Shown: positions 47,101-54,714 of the stretch, one piece after another
How the letters are laid out: each line of letters begins with the position of its first letter
Numbering within the stretch: the stretch's first letter is position 1
NCBI RefSeq assembly: GCF_037975245.1
Contig: NC_092563.1
Location: forward strand, 6,637,501-6,697,500
Direction of reading: 5' to 3'
Source of the DNA: Apostichopus japonicus
Lineage: Eukaryota; Echinodermata; Holothuroidea; Aspidochirotida; Stichopodidae
DNA: 60,000 nt
The notes under the pieces: generated by a model
Seen by the model: the letters and a program-made list of their open reading frames with translations, nothing else
What the model was told of the DNA's origin: nothing
The model's database searches: none
Program-made: the position numbers and the translations under genes

Positions 47101-47586
47101 TCATGGAATTTCCTTCCAAGGAAACTAAGGAAAAATTTGTACAACTGTTCCGAACTGTGTAAGATATTTACAGTATAGCAAGCTCGGTAAACGCCAACAC
47201 TCTTAACTACCACCCACCCACTTACCTACCCACTTCTTCCTTGGTTTACGTATATTTGCATGTATGTTTATATCCTTGGACTGTCTTTCGCCTTGTTCAA
47301 AGGGGTGGCCTCCTAAACAAACACACAAATTTAATACGTTTACATTTCTTTCTGTTCTGTGTATTCAGATATTTATGATAAAATGCTTTTTATTTCTACT
47401 ACAAGACCTACTCGTGCATTTATCTCAAAGAGAACGGAAATGAAATTTGGATCCAGTGTCACATTTGCCGAATAGTTGATGTTTGTTTGTCGTTTTTATC
47501 TTCTCAGGTACTTGGTCGGGCAGCAATTGGTGAACTATGAACCCAAACGGCAACAGCAAATAGCCGAAGGGAACACCGAACGATAG
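14171..47586 (+). CDS. MARCHF6: MARCHF6 (TEB4/Doa10), ER-membrane RING-CH E3 ubiquitin ligase (whole gene, 19 exons)
   Basis: The family ubiquitinates misfolded and regulated ER proteins, including squalene monooxygenase, for proteasomal degradation, working with UBE2J2/UBE2G2-type E2 enzymes. The exons join to 3168 nt, 1055 residues, against about 910 in human. The N-terminal RING-CH has the C4HC3 ligands C11, C14, C28, C30, H38, C41, C54 and C57. About 14 hydrophobic segments follow, spread over exons 4 to 18. Signatures are [20 protein letters not shown] (exon 8), [10 protein letters not shown] (exon 10), HWLVGM (exon 11), DPDFNPVQ (exon 12), [10 protein letters not shown] (exon 13) and the conserved C-terminal element ([20 protein letters not shown], then LVNYE). 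Most extra length is an acidic loop in exon 14. Ordinary control is expected from the shared promoter. Confidence 0.97.
14736..15305. repeat. Cluster of CGTAGCCCGTTGG-type repeats with inverted ends
   Basis: Direct, diverged copies of a GACTTCGTAGCCCGTTGG-like word occur near 14771, 14877, 14921, 14980, 15071 and 15113. Inverted copies lie at 14736-14753 and near 15285 (ACGTATCCAACGGGGTA). No coding sequence is recognised. It may be an unclassified DNA element with structured ends. Confidence 0.55.
14812..14870. repeat. Interstitial telomere-like TTAGGG repeats
   Basis: About nine GGTTAGG/GGATAGG words in tandem, mixing TTAGGG, ATAGGG and GTTAGGG, inside the repeat cluster of intron 1. It is degenerate, so not an active telomere. 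Confidence 0.85.
15493..15532. repeat. 40-bp interrupted palindrome
   Basis: A perfect 18-bp palindrome TTTCCGCCATGGCGGAAA at 15504-15521 is flanked by the exact inverted arms GGTTTCGA (15493-15500) and TCGAAACC (15525-15532) with the same centre. CGGAAAG words recur at 15535-15640 and in inverted orientation at 16250-16290. Confidence 0.9.
16370..16850. repeat. Dispersed GGGGAGGAAA short repeats
   Basis: The word AGGGGAGGAAA, with variants followed by GTAATG or CTTACG, recurs near 16391, 16413, 16438, 16665, 16683 and 16795. Inverted forms (TTTCTTGCCCC) lie near 16374. The function is unknown. Confidence 0.55.
17990..18089 (+). CDS. MARCHF6: MARCHF6 exon 2, RING-CH first half (residues 8-41)
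   Basis: Encodes [11 protein letters not shown], then [16 protein letters not shown], six of the eight zinc ligands. TTCTCAG acceptor and GTAGGT donor; the last Cys codon is split with exon 3. Confidence 0.98.
18717..18790 (+). CDS. MARCHF6: MARCHF6 exon 3, RING-CH second half (residues 41-66)
   Basis: Encodes [20 protein letters not shown], the last two zinc ligands C54 and C57 and the conserved Trp that typifies RING-CH. TTTACAG acceptor and GTGAGT donor. Confidence 0.98.
18985..19330 (-). mobile_element. LINE 3' fragment (CR1/L2-like), decayed
   Basis: On the minus strand, broken frames read [17 protein letters not shown], then [10 protein letters not shown] and [13 protein letters not shown], the C-terminal tail of many CR1/L2-type reverse transcriptases. 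Several frameshifts and stops show it is dead. It lies in MARCHF6 intron 3. Confidence 0.75.
20103..20246 (+). CDS. MARCHF6: MARCHF6 exon 4 (residues 66-114)
   Basis: Encodes [14 protein letters not shown] and the first membrane segment ([17 protein letters not shown], about residues 97-113). TGTTCAG acceptor and GTAAGT donor. Confidence 0.98.
20713..20875. repeat. 17-bp tandem repeat
   Basis: Several copies of a GTATATGTTGCTTAAGG unit in MARCHF6 intron 4, decaying into a (TA)n stretch. Confidence 0.9.
20905..21365 (-). mobile_element. LINE 3' end with (AAT)n tail
   Basis: The minus strand reads [19 protein letters not shown] and then a Lys-rich helix ending LKTYIF, typical of the end of a CR1/L2-type ORF2. 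It ends GCGCTATATGAAATTCAATAA followed by (AAT)n at 20926-20905, the microsatellite tail such elements carry. It lies in MARCHF6 intron 4. Confidence 0.7.
21691..21763 (+). CDS. MARCHF6: MARCHF6 exon 5 (residues 114-138)
   Basis: Encodes SRIYRCLF, then [10 protein letters not shown], the loop between the first two membrane segments. CGTCTAG acceptor and GTAAGT donor. Confidence 0.95.
22154..22430 (+). CDS. MARCHF6: MARCHF6 exon 6 (residues 138-230)
   Basis: Encodes the second membrane segment, [20 protein letters not shown], then [17 protein letters not shown] Gln/Glu/Ala/Pro-rich cytosolic loop follows (about residues 178-230) and is low in complexity. The acceptor lies in TTCTCAGAGAG; only the first AG keeps the frame. 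Confidence 0.97.
22431..23325 (+). other. MARCHF6 intron 6
   Basis: About 0.9 kb with a poly-G run near 22648. A short frame on the minus strand (23287-23039) has no supporting splice phase. No recognisable element. Confidence 0.6.
23326..23425 (+). CDS. MARCHF6: MARCHF6 exon 7 (residues 231-264)
   Basis: An Asn/Glu-rich loop exon. The 3' end reads AATGGTAACCAAGGTAACG, two possible GT donors 9 bases apart in the same phase (exon end 23416 or 23425). The longer form is annotated. Confidence 0.9.
23785..23931 (+). CDS. MARCHF6: MARCHF6 exon 8 (residues 264-313)
   Basis: Encodes the strongest family signature, [20 protein letters not shown], followed by the membrane segment [23 protein letters not shown] acceptor and GTGAGC donor. 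Confidence 0.98.
24466..24605 (+). CDS. MARCHF6: MARCHF6 exon 9 (residues 313-359)
   Basis: Encodes [10 protein letters not shown] and the membrane segment [17 protein letters not shown]. The donor is a weak GTATCC; reading on would stop after four codons. Phase 0 agrees with exon 10. Confidence 0.93.
24606..25681 (+). other. MARCHF6 intron 9
   Basis: About 1.1 kb of AT-rich DNA without a recognisable element or open frame. Confidence 0.6.
25682..25825 (+). CDS. MARCHF6: MARCHF6 exon 10 (residues 360-407)
   Basis: 48 codons. A hydrophobic segment ([17 protein letters not shown]) leads to [10 protein letters not shown], a hallmark of the conserved TEB4/Doa10 membrane core. ATTGCAG acceptor and GTAAGT donor. 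Confidence 0.98.
25845..26310 (+). mobile_element. LINE 3' fragment with (ATT)n tail
   Basis: Broken plus-strand frames read [11 protein letters not shown], then [20 protein letters not shown] and [17 protein letters not shown], the C-terminal region of a CR1/L2-type ORF2. The 3' end has a GATTAAAGAGCTTTACAAAT-like word and a TATTATTATTATA tail near 26298. It starts only about 20 bases past the exon 10 donor. Confidence 0.75.
26311..27354 (+). other. MARCHF6 intron 10, remaining part
   Basis: AT-rich DNA with A and T runs near 26878-26917 and repeated AAAACCTTTAAAAA words between 26860 and 27260. No gene seen. Confidence 0.6.
27355..27489 (+). CDS. MARCHF6: MARCHF6 exon 11 (residues 408-452)
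   Basis: 45 codons encoding [20 protein letters not shown] and the membrane segment to LLRE. TTTCAG acceptor and GTCAGT donor. Confidence 0.98.
27532..27759 (+). mobile_element. tRNA-derived SINE, 5' end decayed, (ATAC)n tail
   Basis: Its sequence parallels the minus-strand copy at 35502-35754. The B-box-like AAGTTCGAGTCACGCC is at 27583-27597, followed by the shared body (ATTAATGTATGTCGTCCAG). The A box is degraded. It ends in ATACATAC repeats (about 27730-27759). It lies 43 bases past the exon 11 donor. Confidence 0.8.
28392..28612 (+). CDS. MARCHF6: MARCHF6 exon 12 (residues 453-526)
   Basis: Encodes [20 protein letters not shown], then a membrane segment ([17 protein letters not shown]). 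CCGCAG acceptor and GTGAGC donor. Confidence 0.98.
28890..30700 (+). mobile_element. LINE-type non-LTR retrotransposon, broken, split by a DNA element
   Basis: Plus-strand frames show reverse transcriptase landmarks: [20 protein letters not shown], a FADD catalytic box (DFADDIC near 29112), LLYGCETW near 30221, GFIGHI-like words and [20 protein letters not shown] near 30460. Frameshifts (one at the A-run near 29087) and stops make it non-functional. A 728-bp hAT-type element interrupts it at 29246-29973. The clade is uncertain. It lies in MARCHF6 intron 12. Confidence 0.85.
29246..29973. mobile_element. Non-autonomous hAT-type element with perfect 8-bp target duplication
   Basis: The ends are TAGTGTTTACACAGG and, reverse complemented, TAGTGTTTGCACGGG, with sub-terminal GGAACCGGGTACCCG-like words at both sides. 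The flanks are identical 8-mers GTATAAAC at 29238-29245 and 29974-29981. Dropping the element and one 8-mer restores continuity of the surrounding reverse transcriptase frame. There is no transposase inside; the interior is AT-rich. Confidence 0.9.
31097..31234 (+). CDS. MARCHF6: MARCHF6 exon 13 (residues 526-572)
   Basis: Encodes [20 protein letters not shown], then [12 protein letters not shown], both highly conserved, and the start of a hydrophobic segment. ATTCAG acceptor and GTAAGT donor. Confidence 0.98.
31235..32190 (+). other. MARCHF6 intron 13, 5' part
   Basis: AT-rich intron without recognisable genes. A poly-C/poly-G pair (CCCCCC at 31775, GGGGGG at 31790) could form a small hairpin. 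Confidence 0.6.
32195..32227. repeat. (GT)n microsatellite
   Basis: About 16 GT units at the left edge of the AGGTCA-rich array. Confidence 0.95.
32228..34620. repeat. AGGTCA-rich tandem array with units of about 400 bp
   Basis: The word GTTGATATTTTGGGACAAGT recurs near 32422, 33081, 33374 and 33775. AACTTAACGGTCATGTGATC recurs near 32471, 33129, 33421 and, as AACATAACGG, 33824. Spacing is about 403 bp in the last unit and 292 or 658 bp where segments are lost or gained. Each unit carries many AGGTCA or TGACCT half-sites (GAGGTCACCAAAGGTCA, CCTTGACCTCAATTTGACCT). At 32851-32871 three half-sites form a DR2 and a perfect DR1. A flanking pair of CAACAAGGGA...GGTGGCCCATAGT modules lies near 32255 and 34315. 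Confidence 0.85.
34697..35321 (+). CDS. MARCHF6: MARCHF6 exon 14, expanded acidic loop (residues 572-780)
   Basis: The largest exon (625 nt). It starts with the conserved LHSYLLGD and ends with [14 protein letters not shown], which align to the human loop borders. Between them about 190 residues are disordered and acidic, with Glu runs ([21 protein letters not shown]), Gln and Ser tracts and Asp-rich patches. The human loop is roughly 60 residues. GAG/GAA codon runs near 34856-34880 and 35095-35125 suggest growth by trinucleotide slippage. The exon is far more GC-rich than its surroundings. Confidence 0.96.
35502..35754 (-). mobile_element. tRNA-derived SINE with intact A and B boxes
   Basis: On the minus strand it starts GGGAGTGTTAGCTCAGTGG. 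The A box TTAGCTCAGTGGTTA is at 35746-35732 and the B-box region GGAGTTCGAGTCATTCC at 35703-35687, as in a pol III tRNA promoter. A unique body and an (ATAC)n tail near 35525-35502 follow. It is a second copy of the family at 27532. Confidence 0.9.
36095..36349 (+). CDS. MARCHF6: MARCHF6 exon 15 (residues 781-865)
   Basis: 85 codons with two membrane segments ([20 protein letters not shown] and [19 protein letters not shown]) around [11 protein letters not shown], a conserved motif. CAACAG acceptor and GTAAGT donor. Confidence 0.97.
36350..37213 (+). other. MARCHF6 intron 15, 5' part
   Basis: Non-coding. A fragment at 37088-37190 (GAAGTTCCATTTCCGGTGATC...) is related to the direct-repeat segments of the hAT-like element at 2476-3272, so this is a dispersed family. 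Confidence 0.6.
37214..38875. repeat. 33-bp minisatellite, about 50 copies
   Basis: The core ACAACACAAGGGAAATATA repeats with a 33-bp period (for example 37801 and 37834). The plus strand is rich in A and C and almost lacks G outside AAGG. Because 33 is a multiple of three and the unit lacks stops in several frames, all three minus frames and one plus frame stay open for hundreds of codons (period 11: [11 protein letters not shown]). These are not genes. A variant block containing CAATATCATA recurs near 38061, 38369, 38552 and 38826, showing higher-order duplication. Confidence 0.97.
38876..39585 (+). other. Spacer between two tandem arrays in intron 15
   Basis: About 700 bp of AT-rich DNA without a recognisable element or gene. 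Confidence 0.6.
39586..40645. repeat. 70-bp tandem array, about 15 copies
   Basis: The unit, with CAGCCTAAATCACCCCTCCC and GGTGCTCATAGGTAGCCCAC, recurs every 70 bases from about 39590 to 40570. A variant unit (AAACTGACACCCTTCCTATC) occurs near 39781, 40271 and 40481, spaced by 7 and 3 units, which suggests block duplication. There are no unique spacers. Confidence 0.97.
40646..42412 (+). other. MARCHF6 intron 15, 3' part
   Basis: About 1.8 kb of non-coding DNA with a poly-G run near 41884. Short frames at 40840-41088 and 41771-42043 have no splice phase fitting MARCHF6 and no recognised domain. Confidence 0.6.
42413..42547 (+). CDS. MARCHF6: MARCHF6 exon 16 (residues 866-910)
   Basis: 45 codons, a long hydrophobic stretch ([20 protein letters not shown]) then [10 protein letters not shown], conserved in the family. 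AAACAG acceptor and GTAAGT donor. Confidence 0.98.
42996..43333. mobile_element. 338-bp foldback (MITE-like) element
   Basis: The ends AACTTTGCCCCA and TGGGGCAAAGTT are exact inverted repeats. Inside, a perfect 19-bp stem AATTGTTCACTTCATTCCA (43089-43107) pairs with 43129-43147 around a 21-base loop, and further diverged arms with CAACATTT...TTCTGCAAAATG pair outside it. It has no coding capacity. It lies in MARCHF6 intron 16. Confidence 0.8.
44021..44243 (+). CDS. MARCHF6: MARCHF6 exon 17 (residues 911-985)
   Basis: Encodes [31 protein letters not shown] and a membrane segment ([16 protein letters not shown]). CCCAG acceptor and GTAAGT donor. Confidence 0.98.
44244..46787 (+). other. MARCHF6 intron 17
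   Basis: About 2.5 kb. A possible DNA-element start (CAGTGGTGTAGACAGACATT near 45799) leads into G-rich sequence to about 45990. The other frames are not conserved. Otherwise AT-rich intron. Confidence 0.55.
46788..46923 (+). CDS. MARCHF6: MARCHF6 exon 18 (residues 985-1030)
   Basis: Encodes the last membrane segment ([18 protein letters not shown]) and the C-terminal element [20 protein letters not shown] acceptor and GTGAGT donor. Confidence 0.98.
46927..46982. repeat. 22-bp tandem repeat starting in the exon 18 donor
   Basis: AGTAGATCCC recurs at 46927, 46949 and 46971. The first copy overlaps the GTGAGT splice donor; the others retain only the AGTAGATCCC part. Confidence 0.9.
47508..47586 (+). 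CDS. MARCHF6: MARCHF6 exon 19, terminal (residues 1030-1055)
   Basis: Encodes [12 protein letters not shown], which completes the conserved C-terminal element including the invariant Asn (1039), then a short polar tail and TAG at 47584. CTCAG acceptor. Confidence 0.97.
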
Positions 47587-48225
47587 ATCGTCGAGTTAAA
47601 TTGTCCGCACAAAACTTTTGACAGACTCTGTCAATAATACCGCAACAGATCGTCGTAGACAGCGATTTGACTACAAGCCCTCGTTGCACGTTCTGTATAA
47701 AAACCATTTAGGAAAAGGAACCTGCAGGTGATTGAAATGTTGTATATAATATGGAGGGTAAAAAAAATAACATAAGAAACAAATTGAAATCATATTTATG
47801 TGACAATGACTAGAAAAATCTATATTTAAAGGAAATTTGCTTCAAAAATCCACAGAAGGAATTTTTTACAAATATATGTTTCTCTTTTGCATTATTTGGA
47901 GAAAAGGAAATAACACAAGATATTCATCAAGTCAAATGTATTCCTTCTTTTGAAAGAGCGAAAGGATTTGAGCATTTTTGAGGTGGCTAGAGAGATCGAA
48001 GATTTTATATCAATAGGGTAGGTAGAAGGTATAATGGACGAAGTAAAGAATGCAATTAATTGTAACCTGTAATTGGGTATAAAATCATAATATTATTCTA
48101 ATATGATATTATAAATCATATAACCAGGGTGTTCATGTAGGTCATTCATATAAACGAGAGTATTAAACGACAATAGTTGATGGTATGCACATTGTTGGCA
48201 AAAATAAAACAAAAGAATGACATGA
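47587..48225 (+). other. MARCHF6 3' UTR (minimal estimate)
   Basis: AT-rich sequence after the stop. The first good AATAAA is at 48203-48208. A longer UTR is possible, since several A/T-rich stretches follow. Confidence 0.5.
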
Positions 48226-50800
48226 TTGATATCTCTGAGATGTGTCCATACTATAACAAAAAAAATATAAAACTATTTTTTCAAATTTAAGAGAAAAGAA
48301 ATGCTGTAAGCTTTTTTTTTTTTTTGGGTGAGGATGGTTTGAAGAGTTCTGTCGTAGGTAAAAAGTAATCCAACTTGGTTTGATCATACCATGGTTAAAA
48401 AATCATCCTTCTTTTACTAAGAAGATGATTCTATGTGAAAAATTTCATTTAAGTTGAAACCAGCTGTTTGGTTCACAAACTGTTTTGAGTATAAACTTTT
48501 ACATCCATATATTGTCTTTAAAGCAGATTGGTTGTGGTTGTAGTTAAAACATTTTTCTAACCTTGCCCCATCCCCAGCAATCTTCTTTGATTGGGCAATG
48601 AAAATAGAAAAACCAAAACAGACTTCCGGTATTCCTTTCGATAGATATGCAGGGTTTTTCGAGATATTCAGCTAACATTTAATATCTTCGTTCTAGGCCT
48701 AAACGTTAATTTTCTAACCATTGTTTTGTCACTTCTGTCAACTCGACCATTGATAAGCTGTGTTTCTTTTTAACTTCATATAAATCACAGAGCACACAAC
48801 CATGGAAAACATTACGACAACATGTGACCTTGGTAATTTTTTAATGCATTGTGAACATGTTGTTGAAGCCATCAGTTTCTTAAGTTTGTCTCTTTTCTTT
48901 GAGTTTTGCGTTGCTATGGAGGTGCCTTTGAGCTAGACTCAGTGATCCAGTCACATTTATTGATGAAGCCTAAGATGTTTCAAATGAAATTTCTCAAAGG
49001 TATTCCAAATACTTCTATATGTATTATTTTGTCCTCCCCAAGGTAAATGATGCCCCAAGGTAAATGATAAATGAATACAGTATCCCTTGAATTGACATGA
49101 TGATGTCACACATTCTTCTGTTGCCAGGTGCCTTTATCCAAAAATTTGTTTTTTAAAAAGCACCATGAACACTAAAAAAAAATCATTTGGAGACATTATA
49201 TGCTCACCAGGATGTGACTTCCACCTACCTGTGGAGAAATCTTGTTGAAATTTCTGATTAAGCTGTGAGACTGTGACCTTGTTAAGAGTATCCCTCAGAT
49301 AGCAAATAATACTTCAGGCCATACTTGTAATGAGATTTTGCTTTTATGAATATGCAGTTAATAAGATTATAGTAATGCCTGTCACATGTGGTTTGAACAT
49401 CTCTGGATAGATAGCTGTATTACACTATAGTTCTGTTCGTACAAGCCACTGGTTCTTTTGATAAAGAGAAAAATGACAGAAAAGTCAAGTAAAAGTAACA
49501 CCAGCGAAGTTATTTCTTTCTGGGTTGTTACGTTCGACGTTGTTCAATAATGTTGTACTATGTAGACGTAAAAAGAAGATATATTAATTCCTTTTCCAGG
49601 AATTAAGGATTTTGTTGTTGTTGGTGTGTGCTAATTTTGACTTAATGTTTTCCGTGAATTGCTACAATAGTTTCGGTTCCCACCTGTCGTCAAACAGCAA
49701 CTGTTTATTTTAGTTTTTATCAGTTTGTCAAATCCATGAAAATATTTTTTACCTCATCGAAATAGTTCCCATCATATTGTTGTTTGGCAAAGTATTATGG
49801 TGCTACTTCTTCTTCCTGTTCGGTAAAACAAGCGAGAAGATTGCGAATAGAATAACAATGAAGAAAATAGTTAGACCTCTTCTTATAGATAATTTGGACC
49901 CTTGAGAGAGGGCCTGGGAGGGTGGGTGGGTGGTGTAGGGGGAGGGGAGGGCAGGGGAGATGTTCAGGCAAGGTAGCAGGGAACATAAATAGAGTATGTT
50001 GTAGTCAAGAGAGTGTACTCTCTTTGCAAACTATGGAAGGAACTGGCTCCCGTTTGCCCTTTGCTAGTAGCAGCCTCAAAATTATGAGATGAGGTTTTCA
50101 CGATCTTTAAACCAGTGCAAAACGAAAGACGTAATTGTTTGTAACAAGGAAGGGAGACCATTACAAACACAATATTTTGTCTACTTTGCTGGCTAAGGGC
50201 CAATACTTCTGTTAAACAATTGTATCGACCTTTGTGAAATATTTCAGGAACTAAACCCTCGTATCTTTACCCGGATACACATTTATATCCATTCATTGTT
50301 CGTGTTGTTGGCATTTTTTCTCGGTTCAACTGTGAACTATGGCACCTTTGGTTTGTGACCTCGGTCGTGCCTGAAAATCACAGTTATGAGTGACTTGAGC
50401 GACAATATAGTACTGTGCTTCCTCATTAACCACGTGATATACTATTTTATAATCTTTCGTATAGTTGCTATGTTTACCTCGGGCGATTACCTACAAAAAG
50501 GATTAACTGCAGTGGATTAGTTTTAGAATGTCTTGTTAAATATTACTCCAAGATGATGTTAAACTTCTTGGGTAGAGAAATCCTGAACTCTTCATATCTA
50601 GTTGGTATACAGTAGCCTTAAAAGTATAAAAGACATTACTTAAGTTCCATAATGACAGATCAAATCCTTTTGTGTAGATTGTAACAATAACCTCGGTAAA
50701 TAACGTTTTTCTGGTATGTAGATCAATGCGGTTCCATTTTTCTTAGAACATGGCTTCATTATGTTACAGGAAGTGGCCTGTGGTACCATATGATATGTAT
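48226..50800. other. Intergenic, no gene recognised
   Basis: AT-rich DNA with a G-rich stretch near 49915-49960. No exon, RNA gene or clear element end was found; part may be extended MARCHF6 3' UTR. Confidence 0.5.
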
Positions 50801-50802
50801 AA

Positions 50803-51142
50803 TGCAGTGTTCAAGAACCAGTAACTGATATAGGCATTAAATGTATGTTTGTTTCATATATGATTGATACGGGACATTGGCAACCCCCCCCCCCCCCACC
50901 TCAAATTATGGATTACACAATGCACAAGAACCAGTAACTGAACTTACAGGCATTGAACGTGTTTGTTTCATATATGGTTGATACGGGACATTGGCAACCC
51001 CCCCCCCACCCCACCTCAAACTATATGGTGGTAATATAGAAACATGGATTATACAGTGCTCAAGAACCAGTAACTGATATAGGCATCGAATGTGTTTGTT
51101 TCATATAAGATTGATACGGGACACTGGCAACCCCCTCCAAAA
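50803..51142. repeat. Three tandem copies of a 113-136-bp unit
   Basis: CAAGAACCAGTAACTG begins at 50812, 50925 and 51061. Each unit continues with TGTTTGTTTCATATA and GATACGGGACAYTGGCAACC and ends in a poly-C run. Unit length varies by internal insertion. Confidence 0.93.
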
Positions 51143-51220
51143 CTTCACTGGAAAGTGTGCTGTATCGTTTACTGTTGAACCGAGCTTCATATAAATACAT
51201 TATGCATCTCCAGCAATTTG

Positions 51221-51271
<51 letters not shown>
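51221..51271. repeat. (AT)n microsatellite
   Basis: Mixed TA/TACA repeat of about 50 bases. Confidence 0.95.
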
Positions 51272-52159
51272 CTTGATTAATTTGCATGTAAGGACTGATG
51301 TCGAATGTTGTTATGATCATTACATTTCTCGATGACATATTTACCGTAGCTCACTAACATCCTTTGACTGCAAGGGTAATTTATGTCTTACTATATAACT
51401 TGGTAATTTAGTAATGAACTCGTCCTTCAGTAATTAAACTACTGTCAACGGGATATAACGTTTTAACGGTACTGCCAAGAGTCAGTAAGAAAATACAAAT
51501 GAAATGGGAGGGTCTTTCACGTGATAGAATGTAAGATAATTAGGCCTCCAATTAGCATGATGACGTCAATATAATCCAACAGGAAAGTCTCCAAAGATGG
51601 AATTTTCACCGTTTTGCGATACTCCATCGACAATGATAAGATTCCTATCAGTTATGACGTAATAGGGCGTTTTTTATGTTATTCGCACTTATAACCACGC
51701 AGACGTATAGTCGGAGTTGTGATAACGAAAACTTTGGTTCCATGTTAATATGAATGGCAACCCTATGTGCAAAGCAACGCAGAGTGCGTATATGTTCACA
51801 GTACACAATAACATGAGGGATCAATGTACACGGATAAGTTGCTTCGATCATCGAAGATAGTTTTCAGTGTGCAGAAGTTACACACTTTTTTCATAAATAA
51901 CCTGCAGAACGACCGTGAATAAGAAAATTTTGATAAATACCTTTTATCGGTAATATTTTCCGTACGAAAATCAAAATGAAACACTTTAGGCCTATATTGA
52001 CTTTTATCCTTACCTTTCCATATTGAACCAAATCTCTTATCTCCTGAGTGCGTCGTGGTGACCATGTATACTATACACTGAACATTAACGTATGGTGGTT
52101 ACACTGAGCGATAAAGAGTGTCAATCTATGTGATTTTTACCCCGGCTTTTTTTTTGCTG

Positions 52160-52600
52160 TTCTCTTTTCAGTTCAGTTTCCTTTATTCCAATATAAATAG
52201 CATAAAATACAATTTATAAATAGGAAAGTATAAAAATTTATGATACCAAAATTACAATAAAAAGGAAAGCGATTAAAGACATTTAATAGGTCAGTAACAC
52301 AATCAACAATTTTGAAAATTTAAGTTAAACGGTGAATGATAAGGGAATATCAAAAAGGGTGATACATTAAATCAAACCATTTAAAATTCCATTTTGGATA
52401 AAAATAGATGCTCTGTACAAATATGAATTTTGAAAAATTGAACCCTATATTTTGGTTTTATTGCACGATTTCGTAAATATCGTTAAATAAGATTCTTCTG
52501 ATCACACACACCAATAATATTTGATACAAACGATTTATACATACTAAGATCTCTCTCGTGTGAGAGCTTCGAAATTTTGCATGATATGGCATTTTTTTTA
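52160..52600 (-). mobile_element. Possible LINE 3' fragment
   Basis: On the minus strand the segment ends TATTGGAATAAAGGAAACTG followed by AACTGAAAAG, resembling the GGAATAAACTGAACTG ends of some LINEs. Upstream frames are too decayed to identify. Judged from the end motif alone. Confidence 0.35.
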
Positions 52601-54629
52601 TGATAACACCAACTTTATCGGTGCTTTACGGTTGAATGGCTGTAAATTCATGCTGTTTGCGTAAGCTAATCGGCTTGACAGCCTCTTTAATACACCATTT
52701 CCGGTTACTATCCTTGCCAACCAGTGCGTGTCTGTAATATCCCGTCAGTGAACTTTCCTGAGAACAGAAATATAATATCGGTTAAATTGTTCTCCGCTTC
52801 ACGTTGCTACAAAGCAGTCGTTATATAGTGTAACTTCTATTGTTGTTGTTCTAACATTGTATACTGCCTGGTAAAGTCTAGCATCATAATACCCTTGAAA
52901 CGTGATACTTAGCCTACACAGTCAATCAAAAAAAGAGAGAGAACAGGCTACCACACGACGGACAATATTGCAAGCAAAGATATCGTGAAACGCTCTAGCT
53001 GCAAGGCAACGCAGGCATGTGCGCGCATGAAAATCGCGTTGTTGCGTGGCGTATCTTACTCCCAACAGGGAGTTGTTATGGAACAACTCCCTGCTCCCAA
53101 ATAGGACGGCTATATCTGTGAAGTAATGATAAAGCAAAATGATTTTAAAACTCGCTTCAATCAAGGTACAGCAATAATAAGCGAGTAAGATCTTGATTTC
53201 TTTGTCAAACGAAACATGAACATAAAAAGCTACAGTTTTGGTGTGAGTACAGTATGGAAAAAGATATGTAGATTCAAGTGAGAATGCTCGTTTAATTAAC
53301 ACAGTGAACACTCGTCCTTCCAAGTGACAACGGACCTTATTCCTTGTTTGAGTGAGTAAGTAGTTCGGTGTAAAAATAACACACCTTCCCTCCCTCCCGC
53401 CCCATAATCTTCTCACCCCATGACGTCTTTAGTATAAACTCCATTGCGGGCAGTTTGTAATACTATAAACTCTCTATGAACTAACTAATACTTTGACGTA
53501 TTGGGGGGGGGGGGGGTGGGTGTTGTGTGGTATTTAACTTAATTCCATAAATGTTCAAGTACAGGAAGCACTTTCCAGTCATTTTGTGCTATACTGCCAA
53601 TTAATTTTTGATATTGTGAAAATCAGGAACAGAATTCCAATGAATGGATTTTCCCCATTCCCATATATTATGATATAAAGACATGGTTTGCACTATTACA
53701 GAGTTCTACTGAGAACTCCCAACGGATGTCAGCTATTTTTACGAGATATGACGTGTATAGCATTTGGGGAGAACTTTAAAAATATGTATTGCACTGATAT
53801 TTATCAAAGTTGCATCATCCAAGTTTACTGAAACTGCTAGTCTATCGAAACATCTATGGCTATGAATTATTCATAATTATTCATATTTTATTCACTCCGT
53901 TCATGTTAGTTCATTTATTCCCTTGGGCCAAGATGGTTATATACTTTACATTATGTATAGTACACATCAGCATATATACGGTTCTGATCCCATAGTAATT
54001 ATTAATTGTTTGGTGCTATCATTCATCCGTCTTGTGTCATGAAGATGATATAATGTATAGTTTTTCAACGGTGTTTATTAATATTATAGTTTATTGTCTT
54101 AAAAATATCGTTCTTAAAAAATCGTCTTAAAAAAATCGTTCAGCAAACGCGTCATCACTCAACTGTATAGCGCAGTTACAAAGCCAACTTCATTAAACGG
54201 TTAGTATGTTTCTAGTTTGTCTTGTTTTTCTTGAAATAATTAAACCCGCCAAAAATTGGCACACTTTTACATTTGATGCTAAGCAGGCAGAACCAGTATT
54301 TTGCCTGTAGTGATTTCGTTGCATGCCTCGACTTCTTGGCGCCAGGGGATGGAACTTGGCCACAGAAATTATTTTTTCTGTATAACGATTTCAAAACATA
54401 AGAAAGAATCACAAAATTCCCTTAGGATGAAATTAAACCCTGAAAAGCATTATAGACTAACACTTTAACACCATAGAATGGAATTTAGGTAGAGTAGGTT
54501 AGCGTTCTTAAATTAATGATAAATGTATTCATCCCAGGTTTATAACAAAAAAAAGGCCTTATATTATATCCGTGAATGCCAATAATATGAAAACCTAAGA
54601 ATAATAGTTTCACAATCAACTTATAATCA
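52601..54629. other. Intergenic, no gene recognised
   Basis: Contains a poly-G run near 53504. The longest frame here (164 codons, minus, 53416-52922) has no recognisable domain, ordered repeats or splice context. Confidence 0.5.
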
Positions 54630-54630
54630 A

Positions 54631-54695
<65 letters not shown>

Positions 54696-54714
54696 ATATA
54701 TATTTATATATATA
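54630..54714. repeat. (TA)n microsatellite
   Basis: About 80 bases, mostly TA with a TTTGTATATATATTTA interruption at the 3' end. Confidence 0.95.

Noticed and set aside
52922-53416. 164-codon minus-strand ORF
   Set aside because: No domain, no conserved motif, no clear promoter or splice context; composition resembles translated non-coding DNA.
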